Assembly: GCF_030296775.1 (NCBI RefSeq)
Contig: NZ_AP027742.1
Coordinates: 2,728,001 to 2,792,000 of the forward strand
Length of the DNA stretch: 64,000 nt
Direction of reading: 5' to 3'
Source: Claveliimonas bilis
Lineage (GTDB): Bacteria; Bacillota; Clostridia; Lachnospirales; Lachnospiraceae
The notes under the pieces were generated by a model that did not search any database, was not told the DNA's origin, and saw only the letters and a program-made list of their open reading frames with translations. The first letter of the stretch is position 1; every line of letters starts with the position of its first letter. The position numbers and the translations under genes are program-made. Shown one piece after another: positions 1-9,509 of this stretch.

Positions 1-588
1 TATTCCTGCTCCCACGAGCGTCACACCAAGCAAAACTACCATCACGGAAGCAAAAGCCAGACCGGCAAACAACGCCACAACTGCCACAACTACCGCTACC
101 GCCGCACAGATCAGCGCTATACCTGCCGGAACAATGACGGGAAGCCCCACCAGGATCACCAATATGATCAGCACTATTTTAAGTCCGGTATTTTTCTGTT
201 TTGTCTCCTCACTTCCGGTGTCCCAGTTGTTGTTTGATCTCTGTTCTTCCCGGGTGTATTTCCCCTGCTGTTTTTCCGTTCCGCCGCCTGCCTCATCCGA
301 ATCTTTTTCCTGCCCCGGATACGCCGGCGCTTCTTTCTGCTCGAATCTCGTATCGGTATAACCGGTCTCCCGAAATTCGCCTGCATCCGACGAAGCCTCT
401 CCAAGTCCTGCTTTCACCTCTGCAGCAACTTTTGCCGGGCTTCCAAGTTCCCGAACGATCTCTTCTTCGTTCTCTTCTCCCGCTTCATCGAAATAATCAT
501 TATAATACTTCATCGCCTCTACACGTTCTTCCACGGATATATCCTGAAGAAGCGCTGCCAGTTCTGTCATAAACTGTATACGATTCAT
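1..588 (-). CDS. HAAS/DUF1700 domain membrane protein (partial, runs off the left edge)
   Basis: The protein begins MNRIQFMTELAALLQDISVEE and continues with ERVEAMKYYNDYFDEAGEE and RELGSPAKVAAEV. This is the HAAS/DUF1700 helical domain that accompanies PadR regulators. A polar linker follows, then long hydrophobic segments rich in Val, Ala and Leu up to the window edge, so it is a membrane protein and its C-terminus is missing (196 codons are visible). The start ATG overlaps the stop of the upstream padR gene as ATGA, which indicates translational coupling. In other Firmicutes such PadR/HAAS pairs respond to envelope stress or drugs; the exact signal here is unknown. Confidence 0.8.
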   Translation of the reverse strand, partial: MNRIQFMTELAALLQDISVEERVEAMKYYNDYFDEAGEENEEEIVRELGSPAKVAAEVKAGLGEASSDAGEFRETGYTDTRFEQKEAPAYPGQEKDSDEAGGGTEKQQGKYTREEQRSNNNWDTGSEETKQKNTGLKIVLIILVILVGLPVIVPAGIALICAAVAVVVAVVALFAGLAFASVMVVLLGVTLVGAGI

Positions 589-908
589 GAAATAGCACCT
601 CCCTCAAATAATTCGCTGATCTTACTCGAATAGACTTTCCATTCGCCCCTGTATAAGTTAAGCTGCGCGGATCCTTTCGGCGTAATCTTATAGTATCTCC
701 TGTTCCTTCCATCATACTGCATATCATAAACTTCCAGGCATTCGTCCTTTTGAAGTCTTCGCAGTACCGGATATAAAGTGGACTCTGATACTTCAATTGC
801 TTTTCTTACATCCTGGGTGATCTTATATCCGTAAGTCCCTTCACTCTCCCGCGAAACAACCGCAAGGACGATCGCATCAAGAAGAGCTGCTCCGGTGTTA
901 AATACCAT
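585..908 (-). CDS. PadR family transcriptional regulator
   Basis: A 107-residue winged-helix protein. The start MVFNTGAALLDAIVLAVVSR, then GTYGYKI, ESTLYPVLRRLQ and RRYYKITPKG, are typical of the PadR DNA-binding domain. The ATG at 908 is preceded by GGAAG at suitable spacing; a longer upstream reading has no ribosome site. It overlaps the HAAS-domain gene by 4 bases and is probably co-transcribed with it. A consensus promoter covered by a palindrome lies about 120 bases upstream, which suggests autoregulation. Short PadR proteins usually lose DNA affinity on binding a hydrophobic ligand; the ligand here is not known. Confidence 0.88.
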   Translation of the reverse strand: MVFNTGAALLDAIVLAVVSRESEGTYGYKITQDVRKAIEVSESTLYPVLRRLQKDECLEVYDMQYDGRNRRYYKITPKGSAQLNLYRGEWKVYSSKISELFEGGAIS

Positions 909-1026
909 CCAATCACTTCCTTTGTTATCATGTCTGCCTGCAGCCTCGGTGTACTCCGCCGCTGCTCTGCACACAAAATTAGTTGCAAAACAATATTATT
1001 TATCTATCTATATTATTTTTATGATT

Positions 1027-1057
1027 ATATTATATGTCATATAATATTGTTTGTCAA
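1027..1057 (-). promoter_or_regulatory. Consensus sigma-A promoter overlapped by a PadR-type palindrome
   Basis: On the minus strand TTGACA (1057-1052) is followed after exactly 17 bases by TATAAT (1034-1029). A 21-base palindrome (10 bp arms, 1 base centre) at 1027-1047 covers the -10 box and half of the spacer. A further 12-base inverted repeat pairs 988-999 with 1041-1052. A perfect promoter masked by a dyad fits tight repression by the PadR protein encoded downstream. The sequence is direct observation; PadR binding is inference. Confidence 0.75.
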
Positions 1058-1084
1058 TATATGCAGAACAAGTTTCCTATTGAA

Positions 1085-1122
1085 CAAAAAAATCCATCGA
1101 TGCTTTTTTCGCACCGATGGAT
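1085..1122 (-). terminator. Rho-independent terminator after addA
   Basis: On the minus strand, 12-base arms (1111-1122 and 1092-1103, one mismatched pair) flank an A-rich loop and are followed by a run of T. It lies about 80 bases beyond the addA stop and would end the hflX-addB-addA transcript. Confidence 0.75.
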
Positions 1123-1140
1123 CAATTCTCCAAACATCTT

Positions 1141-1196
1141 AGCGTCTGTGTACAAGGGGACAATACGCTCCGTGTTGCCCCTTGTACACAGACGCT
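1141..1196. repeat. Perfect 19-bp inverted repeat just after addA
   Basis: Bases 1141-1159 and 1178-1196 are exact reverse complements around an 18-base loop. The hairpin starts five bases past the addA stop codon. It has no T-run on either side, so it is not a classical terminator by itself; it may protect the 3' end of the mRNA or be a dispersed palindromic element. Confidence 0.7.
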
Positions 1197-1200
1197 ATTA

Positions 1201-4200
1201 TTACAGCAAGATCCGCTCCTGAAGCGTAAAGGAATAAATAATTTTTTCTTTCACCCGTTTCCCGGTGAGCTGTTCCAACGCCTTTGCATAATAGGCCAGC
1301 TGTGCATGATATTTTTCTGCAAGTTCCTCTGGTTTTCGCACTTTATCCGTCTTGTAGTCCAGCACCACAAGCTCTCCGTCCTCCTCAAAGAAAACGTCAA
1401 TAATTCCCTGAACCAGTATGGTTTCCCCTTCTCCTGATCCGGGGTAGATTTCTTCTGCATCTACGCCCAGAACAAAAGGCTGTTCCTTCCAAAGCTTTCC
1501 TTTTTCTGCCGCTTCTTTCATCCGTCTTCCGTCCGCACCGGAAACAAATGCAAGAATTTCTTTCGTCCGAACACTCTGCGCCATATCTTTCCGGATCTTT
1601 CCGCTGTTTTTCATCTCTTCGACCGCCATAGCCATGGATTCCAGACTGTAATCTTCCTTAAAATCCAAAAGCTCCAGAACACGGTGGTAAGCGCTTCCCC
1701 GGGAAGCTCCCGTCAGTTCTTCTTCCTCCATACGGAAACGCGGGATCAGCGGAATGACTTCCGGTTCTTCATAGGCCATCTCTCCCAGTTCTGTTCCTTC
1801 CTCACCATACACTTCCTTCATATATTCTCGCTTCTTCAGCTCCGAGACCGTAAACTTCAGCTTCCGTCCAAACGTATCCGGCCAGGGATAAGAGTATCCA
1901 AACTGCTCTTTCAGTCTGTCTTTCATTTCTTTATCATATGTTTCTTGTGTATTCCAGTCTTTCAGCGCCTGCTTGGTAAATATTTTCTCTGTCTTTTCCT
2001 CTTCTTCTGCACGGACAAAATCTTCCAGTCTCTTTATCCATACCTGAAGAGGCATCTCTTTCCCTCCGCCTGCAATGGCCGGAAGGATCCAGCTCAAACA
2101 GGAGGAAGCCGATGACAGCACCCCAAAAGAGAGTTCTTCTTCCACGCCTTTTACCGCTCGCAGAAATTCCAGCTTCTCCCCGGGATTTTTCATGGTTCCT
2201 GTGAGGATCAATTTTTCTTTTGCCCTTGTAAGAGCTACGTATAAAACCCGAAGTTCCTCAGCCAGGTTCTCCAGGATTTCCTCCCTTTGCATCACCCTCT
2301 TAAAAAAGGATACACTTTTGGTGCCCTCGTCCAGATCAACAGCATCCATACCTACTCCCAAAGAGGCATGAACGATCACACTGCTTCTGGCATCCTGCTG
2401 GTTAAACCGTTTTCCCATGCCGGCTGCGATCACCACCGGAAATTCCAGCCCCTTGCTCTTATGAATACTCATGATCCGCACCGTATCTGACTGTTCATCA
2501 CTAAGACTTGCCTCTCCGTAATCCACATCATATTTCCGAAGCTGCTCGATATAGCGCACAAAATTAAACAGCCCTTTATAGCTGGTGCTTTCAAATGTCA
2601 TGGCCTTTTCTGCCAGCATATCCAGATTTGCCTTCCGCTGCTCTCCTGCCGGAAGAGCGGCTGTGTAATCTCCATAGCCTGTCTCGTCCAGGATCTGCCA
2701 GAGCAGTTCATGGATCGCCGTATAGGGAACTCTCCGGCGGAAATGTTCCATCTGCCCCAGGCAGGATTCCAGTTTCCCCCGGATCTTTTCATCTTCTCCT
2801 TCCGTCCGGTAATGCTCCACCGCATCATAGAAGCGCTCCTTCGGATAAGCCGCCTTGATCCTGGCAAGCTCCTCATCATTCATTTTTCCGAAATAGGAAG
2901 AAAGAACTGCTGCCAGCGGAATATCCTGTTTCCGATTATTTAAAACACGGAAGTAATCCAGAAGAGTTCCGATCTCCCGTGTCTCAAAATAGCCTTCCTT
3001 CGTCCCTGCATATGCCGGTATCCCTTCTTCCGACAACACTTCCAGGAACACATCGCTCCACCCTTTTATGCTTCGGGTCAGGATCACAATATCCGAATAG
3101 CGTACCGGGCGCAGTGTTCCGTCTTTTTTGTCTGTCACCACAGCCTGACTCATCAGTTCCCGGATCCGGCCTGCCACTGCCTTTGCCTCCAGGCGGCGGG
3201 CATTGAGGGTGTTTTCTCCCTCCCCGGCCATATCCAGGATTTCTTCCTCGATCTGTGATTCGATCAGCAGGATCTCCGGCTGATTTCCCGGCTGCTCCTC
3301 AAAGGAAGCGCCGGGATGAAGGGCCGCCCGGTCGTCATAGACAATTCCTCCAAGAGGCTCTGTCATGATCTGCCGGAACAGATAATTCACTCCCTCCAGC
3401 ACTTCTTTTCTGCTTCGGAAATTGCGGTAAAGGTCAATCCTCTGCTTCTCGCTGTCGGTCCCCTCCCCTTCATAAAGACGGTACGTATTGAATTTCTCCA
3501 TGAAAAGCTCAGGCCTTGACAGCCGAAACCGATAGATACTCTGCTTCACATCTCCTACCATGAAAACATTGTACCTTCCCCGGGAAATCCCGGAAACGCT
3601 GGTAAGGATCGCTTCCTGGATCAGATTGCTGTCCTGATATTCGTCGATCATAACCTCCCGGAACATTTCCTGGTATTCACGGGCCGTGGCAGAAGGTTTC
3701 CATCCATCCCCTTCTTTTTCTGTCAATATACGCAGGGCATACTGCTCCATATCACTGAAGTCGATCATATTGCGGCTTCTTTTTCGTTCCTCAAAAGCTT
3801 TGGCAAAATCCTCTGTCAGACCTGCAAGCACTTTCATCATAGGGAAACAAAGGGCTGCCTGGCGGAGCACTTCTTCGATATTATCTTTAAAATAATGACC
3901 GGCTGAATTTTTCAGGATCCCCTTCATTTCCTCCCGCAGTGCTTTTACCTGCTCTGCCTTTTCCTTTGACACTGTTTTATCCCGGTTAGCCGCCAGCTTC
4001 TTCCAGGAAATCTTCTGAAACGCCTCATAATAATCCGAATAAGTTACAGCCTTCTCAAACCGTTCAATATTTTCCAGATCACTTTCCAGCGTTTCCCCGT
4101 ACATATAAGGCCCGTCCGGCTCTAAGCACAGCTTTTCCGCTTGTCTTTGCAGTTTTGCAGCACTTTGGACATAGCAGTCCATCCGCTGTTTTGCCGCCTG

Positions 4201-4839
4201 AAAAGCAGAGGTCTTTAACAGTTCTTCTTCCGACGTCACCTGATAAAGGCGCACACAGGAGCCCAGCCATTCCTCCGGCGCCGGATAGCTTCTGGAAAAT
4301 TCATAGAGCTTCAGGATCAGCTCTTCCATCTTGCGGTCATCCCTGCCCCGGGCATAACTCTCTGCAAATTCCAGGAACCGGGCATTACCCTCCTGATATT
4401 TTTTCTCGAGAAGCTCCTCCAGGACATCCTGGCGCATCAGCCGAAGCTCTCCCTCCTCTCCGATACGGAAAGACGGATCCAGGTCAATGCTGTGAAAATG
4501 TTCCCGTATAACAGAGAGACAAAAGCTATGGATGGTGGTAATCCTGGCGCTGTGTATCAGCGTAGCCTGCTGCTTCAGATGTTCATCATCCGGTCTCTCC
4601 GCCAGCTTCTTCTCAATGGCTCCCCGGATCCTCTCCTTCATCTCTGCCGCCGCTGCCTCTGTAAACGTCACGATCAAAAGCTGATCCACATCCACCGGAT
4701 CTTCTTCTCTTGTCAGCATGGTGATGATCCGTTCCACAAGAACAGCGGTCTTTCCGGAGCCGGCTGCTGCCGACACAAGAATATTGCGGTCCTGCAGATC
4801 AATTACATTTTGCTGTTCTTTTGTCCATTTCACGCTCAC
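1201..4839 (-). CDS. addA: ATP-dependent helicase/nuclease AddA
   Basis: 1212 residues, the usual AddA length. It is a UvrD-type SF1 helicase with a C-terminal RecB-like nuclease. Walker A AAAGSGKT lies at residues 24-31, Walker B as MIDEYQDSN near residue 400, and helicase motifs include MSIHKSKGLEFPVV and EELRVLYVALTRAKEKL. The nuclease region carries GSAYHRVLELLDF and VVLDYKTDKV. With AddB it resects double-strand breaks and processes ends at Chi for RecA-dependent repair. The start is GTG at 4839, overlapping the addB stop (GTGA), so the two are translationally coupled. Confidence 0.97.
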   Translation of the reverse strand: MSVKWTKEQQNVIDLQDRNILVSAAAGSGKTAVLVERIITMLTREEDPVDVDQLLIVTFTEAAAAEMKERIRGAIEKKLAERPDDEHLKQQATLIHSARITTIHSFCLSVIREHFHSIDLDPSFRIGEEGELRLMRQDVLEELLEKKYQEGNARFLEFAESYARGRDDRKMEELILKLYEFSRSYPAPEEWLGSCVRLYQVTSEEELLKTSAFQAAKQRMDCYVQSAAKLQRQAEKLCLEPDGPYMYGETLESDLENIERFEKAVTYSDYYEAFQKISWKKLAANRDKTVSKEKAEQVKALREEMKGILKNSAGHYFKDNIEEVLRQAALCFPMMKVLAGLTEDFAKAFEERKRSRNMIDFSDMEQYALRILTEKEGDGWKPSATAREYQEMFREVMIDEYQDSNLIQEAILTSVSGISRGRYNVFMVGDVKQSIYRFRLSRPELFMEKFNTYRLYEGEGTDSEKQRIDLYRNFRSRKEVLEGVNYLFRQIMTEPLGGIVYDDRAALHPGASFEEQPGNQPEILLIESQIEEEILDMAGEGENTLNARRLEAKAVAGRIRELMSQAVVTDKKDGTLRPVRYSDIVILTRSIKGWSDVFLEVLSEEGIPAYAGTKEGYFETREIGTLLDYFRVLNNRKQDIPLAAVLSSYFGKMNDEELARIKAAYPKERFYDAVEHYRTEGEDEKIRGKLESCLGQMEHFRRRVPYTAIHELLWQILDETGYGDYTAALPAGEQRKANLDMLAEKAMTFESTSYKGLFNFVRYIEQLRKYDVDYGEASLSDEQSDTVRIMSIHKSKGLEFPVVIAAGMGKRFNQQDARSSVIVHASLGVGMDAVDLDEGTKSVSFFKRVMQREEILENLAEELRVLYVALTRAKEKLILTGTMKNPGEKLEFLRAVKGVEEELSFGVLSSASSCLSWILPAIAGGGKEMPLQVWIKRLEDFVRAEEEEKTEKIFTKQALKDWNTQETYDKEMKDRLKEQFGYSYPWPDTFGRKLKFTVSELKKREYMKEVYGEEGTELGEMAYEEPEVIPLIPRFRMEEEELTGASRGSAYHRVLELLDFKEDYSLESMAMAVEEMKNSGKIRKDMAQSVRTKEILAFVSGADGRRMKEAAEKGKLWKEQPFVLGVDAEEIYPGSGEGETILVQGIIDVFFEEDGELVVLDYKTDKVRKPEELAEKYHAQLAYYAKALEQLTGKRVKEKIIYSFTLQERILL

Positions 4840-7800
4840 AGATCATTCTCTCCTTTTCCCGTACTTTTTTCTGTACTTTCTTCTATCTGTTTTCCCATCC
4901 GCTCTATGGCTTCCTGTCTGTCGAGTTTTTCAATGTCACGGTAATGGTAGCCCGGAATCTTTGTATCGAATCCGCATATATGCCGGTAGGCACAGTAATC
5001 GCATCCGGTCCGGGTTCCCTGCCGGTAGGGACTGATCTTGGCCTCGCCGGACGCAATCCTTTCATGCAGCTCTTTTACCTTTTCCCCGGCGTATCTGGAA
5101 AGAACGGCAAAATCACTTCCATCTACTGCTTTTGATGAAGCAGCAAGACTTCCGTCCTTTTTAAATTTCACCGGCACAGCCAAAGATTCCCCTTCTCTTC
5201 CATGCTCCAGATGCGCAAGAGAATTTTTTTCCAGGCTGATCAGGCCGTCCGGGCGGAGTTCTTTCAATAGTTTTTCCTTTACTGTTTCCTTGTCATCCCC
5301 TTTCTCCACAAGGGGATCCTGGATGCGATAGTAAAAAATCCCGGACGGCACCGCCTCCTTGTCAGGATACCTCCGCTTTACCAGCCCCAGCGCCTGGTTC
5401 ATATAAACCATCAGCTGAAGCTGAAGCCCATGATACAGCAGAGAAAAATCAAAAGCAGTGTGGCCGGTCTTGTAATCCACCACTTTTACATACACCGTAT
5501 CATCTTCCAGACAGGTATCTACCCGGTCAATCTTTCCGCTTCCAAAACTCAGCTCACTGGCTTCCGGCTGGAAATCTCCCCGGCGGAGCTGCTCGGTCAA
5601 GGCCCACACCGTACGGTTCATCATATGTTTCATCCGTGTGACCATATACTGATTTCTCGATGTACTGTAAAGCACAGAATTTCCATAGTCTGTAACCGCT
5701 TCATCCACACATTGGTCTGAGAGTTCTTTTTGCTCTTCCAGAGTCAGAGAAATCCAGCTTCTTTTGCTCTCCGAAAGTTTTCCCGCGTATTTTTCCACTG
5801 CACTGTGGAAAACATTGCCCATATCCGCAGCCCGAAATTCATATTCCTGCCTTTCTTTTAAAGCCAGGCCATAAGTAAGGAAATGAGAAAAAGCACAGGA
5901 AGAAAACCGTTCCATTCTCGTAATGCTGGCTCTGAAATCATCTCCGTAAATCTTTTTTGCCACCGCTTCGCTGACCGCATCCGACGGGCGGACATAATAA
6001 GCCGCGTCCAGAAGATCTGACAGCTTGCCCTGCCATTTTTCCTCTCCTTTATACCAGCTGTAAAGCTCCATCCAGGCGCTTCCGGAAGCATCATCCCTCC
6101 CCTGCAGCCCTTTTGTGAGTTCCGTGATTCCCGACTCCGGCGTCATCTCTTTTTCCTTCAGCGCCTTTTCTTCCTCATCCTCCACAGAAATTTCAGGAAA
6201 AAGACGGCGGATTTCCTGAATCAGATAAGACGGCCTGACGCTCTTTCCATCCGCTGACACCTTACTGTAAAATACACAGAGTTTCTCTGTCGGTTTCGTC
6301 AGATTCAGGTACAGATAATATTTCTGCACATAGGCCTGTTCCTTTGCTCCAGGCGTCAAAGCAATCTTTTCCCGGGCAAATTTTGTCCTGTCTCCTTCTG
6401 AAAGAAGTCCTGCCTGCATCAGATTTCCCGGAAGGAAGCTGTCATTTGCCCCCAGAAAGAGCAGCGCCTTAATGTCTTTCAGTCTGGTTCTTTGCATGTC
6501 ACCGATCACAACCTGGTCGATGCCGGGCGGAATCACACCTACCTTGGCCTCCGTCAGACCTGCATCCAAAAGGCTGCAGTACTCCTCCAAAGTGACGGTC
6601 TCGTCCCCAAGCAGCTGCACAAACTTATCAAAAAGATCCAGAACAATCCCGTAAATCTGAGCATACTCTCTTGCAAGCGCCATCTCTCCTTCCGCCTGGA
6701 ACTGCTCTTCCTGTTCTTTTAAAACGAGCTGCATTTTTTCCCGGACAAGAAAATCATAGAGCGCTTCTGTAATATCCCTCACTGTTTTCTTTTTCTGCTT
6801 CAGCACAAATACGAGATCATCCACCAGCTCCACCAACATCACCCGTAAATGATTGACCCGCTCAAGTTCCTCCTCGGTCATATCCCTGGAACGCCGGATC
6901 CACCGCTCCTGCCATTTTGCAAATCCTTTTACGCCAAGGGCCAGGCAGTAATTTTCCAGCTCGTCTATCTCCTCCGCTTCAAATCCTGCATACCCCGTAC
7001 GAAGGAAGCGGAAGACACTCTCAAATGAAAAATTCTGCTCCGCCATGGTAAGGAGACTTCTTATATATTCCACAAAAGAGTTTAAAAGGATACTCCTTTT
7101 CTGATCCATAAAGACCGGGATCTCATAGCGTCCAAAGGCCCTCTTAAGACTGTTTCCGTATGTGTCCATATCACTGACGATAATGCCGATCTCCCGATAG
7201 CGGTATCCTTCCGTCCGGATCATACGGCGTACTCTTTCCGCTGCCGCCCACGCCTCATCCATGGGATTTCTGGCTACATGAAGTTCCACTGCGCTTTGCT
7301 GCCCTGTATATGTTTTTCCTGAATAACGGAAGATTTCTCTTTCCAGGAACCCGATAGCAGGACAATTTTCAAACCTGGGAGCAGGCTGCCTTTTCAAAAC
7401 AACGGGGTCCTTGACAGGAATCTGCATCTTCTTCGCTGTTTCCAAAAGAGAAGCTACTGTCTGCTTGCTCATGGCAAAAAGCTGGTAAGGATGACGAAAG
7501 GTATAGGGATCTTCCCGTTCATCAATAGTTACCGTCACGATCACATCCCTGCATATTTTCATCAACTCTCCCAGAAGACGGCCCTGCACCGGGGTAAATC
7601 CGGTAAATCCATCCAGAACTACTGTGCTTTTTCTCAGAATCTCCGATTCACAGGCCACTCTGGACAGTACATCCAAAAGCTCTTCCTTAGTGATAAACTT
7701 TTCCCGGAGATAATCCTGGAAGCCCTGGTACAAAAGAGCAATATCCGACAGTTTATAATACAAATAAGAATCCTCCCCTGAGGATTCCATCACTTTGCGG

Positions 7801-8216
7801 ATCTCATCCATGCCCACGTCGTACTGTATAAATTCCGACAGAACGGATTTCACTTCGCTGACATACCCCAGCTTCCGCATATTTCCTTTCAGCACCTTCA
7901 GGCGGGACTCAAGCTCCCCTCCGATCTTTCTAAGCACCAGATTCTTTCCCTCATCGTCCAATACCGGGAATCCTCCCTTTCCTGTCTCTTCAAAAATACG
8001 GTGAGCCAGGCGCACAAAGCTTAGGACATCAATATTCATGATTCCCTTCCTGCTGCCGTGCATAACAAGGTCTTTCTGAGTCTGCATGGTAAACTGCTCC
8101 GGTACAAGGACAAGATAAGAAAGGGAGGGATTCTCCTCCGCTTCTTTTGTAATATTCTGATAAAGATAATGGGACTTCCCTGAACCGGAACCCCCAAAAA
8201 CAAACTGCAGCGCCAT
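4836..8216 (-). CDS. addB: ATP-dependent nuclease subunit AddB
   Basis: 1126 residues. The Walker A-like GGSGSGKS lies at residues 8-15. The C-terminal nuclease motif is VDYKTG, and cysteines in SCAFSHF and CDYCAYRHIC match the iron-sulfur cluster that clamps the AddB nuclease domain. The start ATG has an AAAGGA ribosome site. It lies 35 bases after hflX and overlaps addA by 4 bases. AddB partners AddA in break repair. Confidence 0.96.
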   Translation of the reverse strand: MALQFVFGGSGSGKSHYLYQNITKEAEENPSLSYLVLVPEQFTMQTQKDLVMHGSRKGIMNIDVLSFVRLAHRIFEETGKGGFPVLDDEGKNLVLRKIGGELESRLKVLKGNMRKLGYVSEVKSVLSEFIQYDVGMDEIRKVMESSGEDSYLYYKLSDIALLYQGFQDYLREKFITKEELLDVLSRVACESEILRKSTVVLDGFTGFTPVQGRLLGELMKICRDVIVTVTIDEREDPYTFRHPYQLFAMSKQTVASLLETAKKMQIPVKDPVVLKRQPAPRFENCPAIGFLEREIFRYSGKTYTGQQSAVELHVARNPMDEAWAAAERVRRMIRTEGYRYREIGIIVSDMDTYGNSLKRAFGRYEIPVFMDQKRSILLNSFVEYIRSLLTMAEQNFSFESVFRFLRTGYAGFEAEEIDELENYCLALGVKGFAKWQERWIRRSRDMTEEELERVNHLRVMLVELVDDLVFVLKQKKKTVRDITEALYDFLVREKMQLVLKEQEEQFQAEGEMALAREYAQIYGIVLDLFDKFVQLLGDETVTLEEYCSLLDAGLTEAKVGVIPPGIDQVVIGDMQRTRLKDIKALLFLGANDSFLPGNLMQAGLLSEGDRTKFAREKIALTPGAKEQAYVQKYYLYLNLTKPTEKLCVFYSKVSADGKSVRPSYLIQEIRRLFPEISVEDEEEKALKEKEMTPESGITELTKGLQGRDDASGSAWMELYSWYKGEEKWQGKLSDLLDAAYYVRPSDAVSEAVAKKIYGDDFRASITRMERFSSCAFSHFLTYGLALKERQEYEFRAADMGNVFHSAVEKYAGKLSESKRSWISLTLEEQKELSDQCVDEAVTDYGNSVLYSTSRNQYMVTRMKHMMNRTVWALTEQLRRGDFQPEASELSFGSGKIDRVDTCLEDDTVYVKVVDYKTGHTAFDFSLLYHGLQLQLMVYMNQALGLVKRRYPDKEAVPSGIFYYRIQDPLVEKGDDKETVKEKLLKELRPDGLISLEKNSLAHLEHGREGESLAVPVKFKKDGSLAASSKAVDGSDFAVLSRYAGEKVKELHERIASGEAKISPYRQGTRTGCDYCAYRHICGFDTKIPGYHYRDIEKLDRQEAIERMGKQIEESTEKSTGKGENDL

Positions 8217-8251
8217 ATTTTTTCCTTTCTGTTGTCGTCACCTTTGCCTGA

Positions 8252-9490
8252 TCAGCATATCCTGCCGTATATAAATGCCGGCACATACGCTTTCACATAA
8301 ATGCCTTCCTCGCGGTACTCTTCTTTGGACAGCTCCCCATACTGGCGTATGATCTGAATCTTTCCCGCCTCACTGTAAAGATAAAGCTTCTCCACCTCGA
8401 TCTTCTGCTCCCGAAGAATATCTTCCACAGCGCTTAGAAGTTCTTCCGTCCCTTCTCCGGTCTTTGCGGAAATACAGACCGTTCTGTCCGCCCGGAAATC
8501 TCTTGGAACATATTCGCACCGGGCTGTATCGATTTTATTAAACGCTGTGATCACAGGCTTATCAAGCGCCTGAAGTTCCCGCAGCGTCTCATAGACAATA
8601 TGCATCTGCTCATCCATCCGGGGACTGGACACATCTGCCACATGGATCAAAATATCTGCATACCGGGCTTCCTCCAAAGTACTTTTAAAAGCCTCGATCA
8701 AGTGATGGGGAAGCTTCCGTATAAATCCCACCGTATCCGTCAGGAGAATTTTCTGTCCTCCCGGCAGCTTTTTTACTCTCGTGGTCGGATCCAGCGTTGC
8801 AAACAATTTATCCTCCGCCAGGATCCCGGCATCTGTCAGATAATTAAGAAGCGTGGACTTTCCCGCATTGGTATAACCGACAATGGCAGCAACCGGAATA
8901 TTTTCTCTGTTTCTGTGCTCCCTTGTCACTTCCCGATGTCTCTTAACCTCCTTAAGCTCCTGATTCAGTCTGGAAATTCTGCTCTTGATCAGCCTTCGGT
9001 CCATTTCCAGCTTTTTCTCTCCGGGTCCTCTTGTCCCGATTCCTCCTCCCAGTCTGGAAAGAGAAGTGCCAAGCCCTGTAAGGCGGGACTGCCGGTATTT
9101 CAGCTGTGCAAGCTCCACCTGGATTTTCCCTTCGCTTGTAGAAGCACGAGCCGCAAAGATGTCCAGGATCAAAAGGGTACGGTCCATGATCTTTGTGTCC
9201 AGCTCTGCCTTCAAATTGCTGATCTGCGCCGGGGACAGCTCATCATCGCATATGATCCCGTCAGCTTCTGTCTCCCACAAAAGGTCCTTAAGCTCCATAA
9301 TCTTGCCTTTTCCCAGATAGGAAGTGGGATGGATCTGTTCCCTCTTCTGGATCAGGCGTCCCACGCACACCGCTCCGGCCGTCTCGGCAAGATCCTCCAG
9401 CTCATCTAAGGAAGACGATACATCGTCATAATCCGAAACACTCACCCCTACCAGGATGACTCTTTCTTTCCTTTCCTTCGTCTCAAACAT
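8252..9490 (-). CDS. hflX: GTPase HflX
   Basis: 412 residues from the preferred start MFETKERKERVILVG, which has AAGGG upstream; a longer frame would run into the preceding gene. The N-terminal HflX domain holds SYLGKGK and the glycine-rich RLGGGIGTRGPGEKKLE. The G domain carries GYTNAGKSTLLN (G1), DTVGFIRKLP (G3) and NKID (G4). HflX binds the 50S subunit and splits stalled or hibernating ribosomes under stress. It sits between the TPR lipoprotein gene (19-base gap) and addB. Confidence 0.95.
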   Translation of the reverse strand: MFETKERKERVILVGVSVSDYDDVSSSLDELEDLAETAGAVCVGRLIQKREQIHPTSYLGKGKIMELKDLLWETEADGIICDDELSPAQISNLKAELDTKIMDRTLLILDIFAARASTSEGKIQVELAQLKYRQSRLTGLGTSLSRLGGGIGTRGPGEKKLEMDRRLIKSRISRLNQELKEVKRHREVTREHRNRENIPVAAIVGYTNAGKSTLLNYLTDAGILAEDKLFATLDPTTRVKKLPGGQKILLTDTVGFIRKLPHHLIEAFKSTLEEARYADILIHVADVSSPRMDEQMHIVYETLRELQALDKPVITAFNKIDTARCEYVPRDFRADRTVCISAKTGEGTEELLSAVEDILREQKIEVEKLYLYSEAGKIQIIRQYGELSKEEYREEGIYVKAYVPAFIYGRIC

Positions 9491-9509
9491 GCTCTTTTCC
9501 CTTCTGCTT

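Noticed and set aside
8600-9409. 269-residue plus-strand frame opposite hflX
   Set aside because: It is an antisense shadow of a clear GTPase gene, with no ribosome site or family resemblance.
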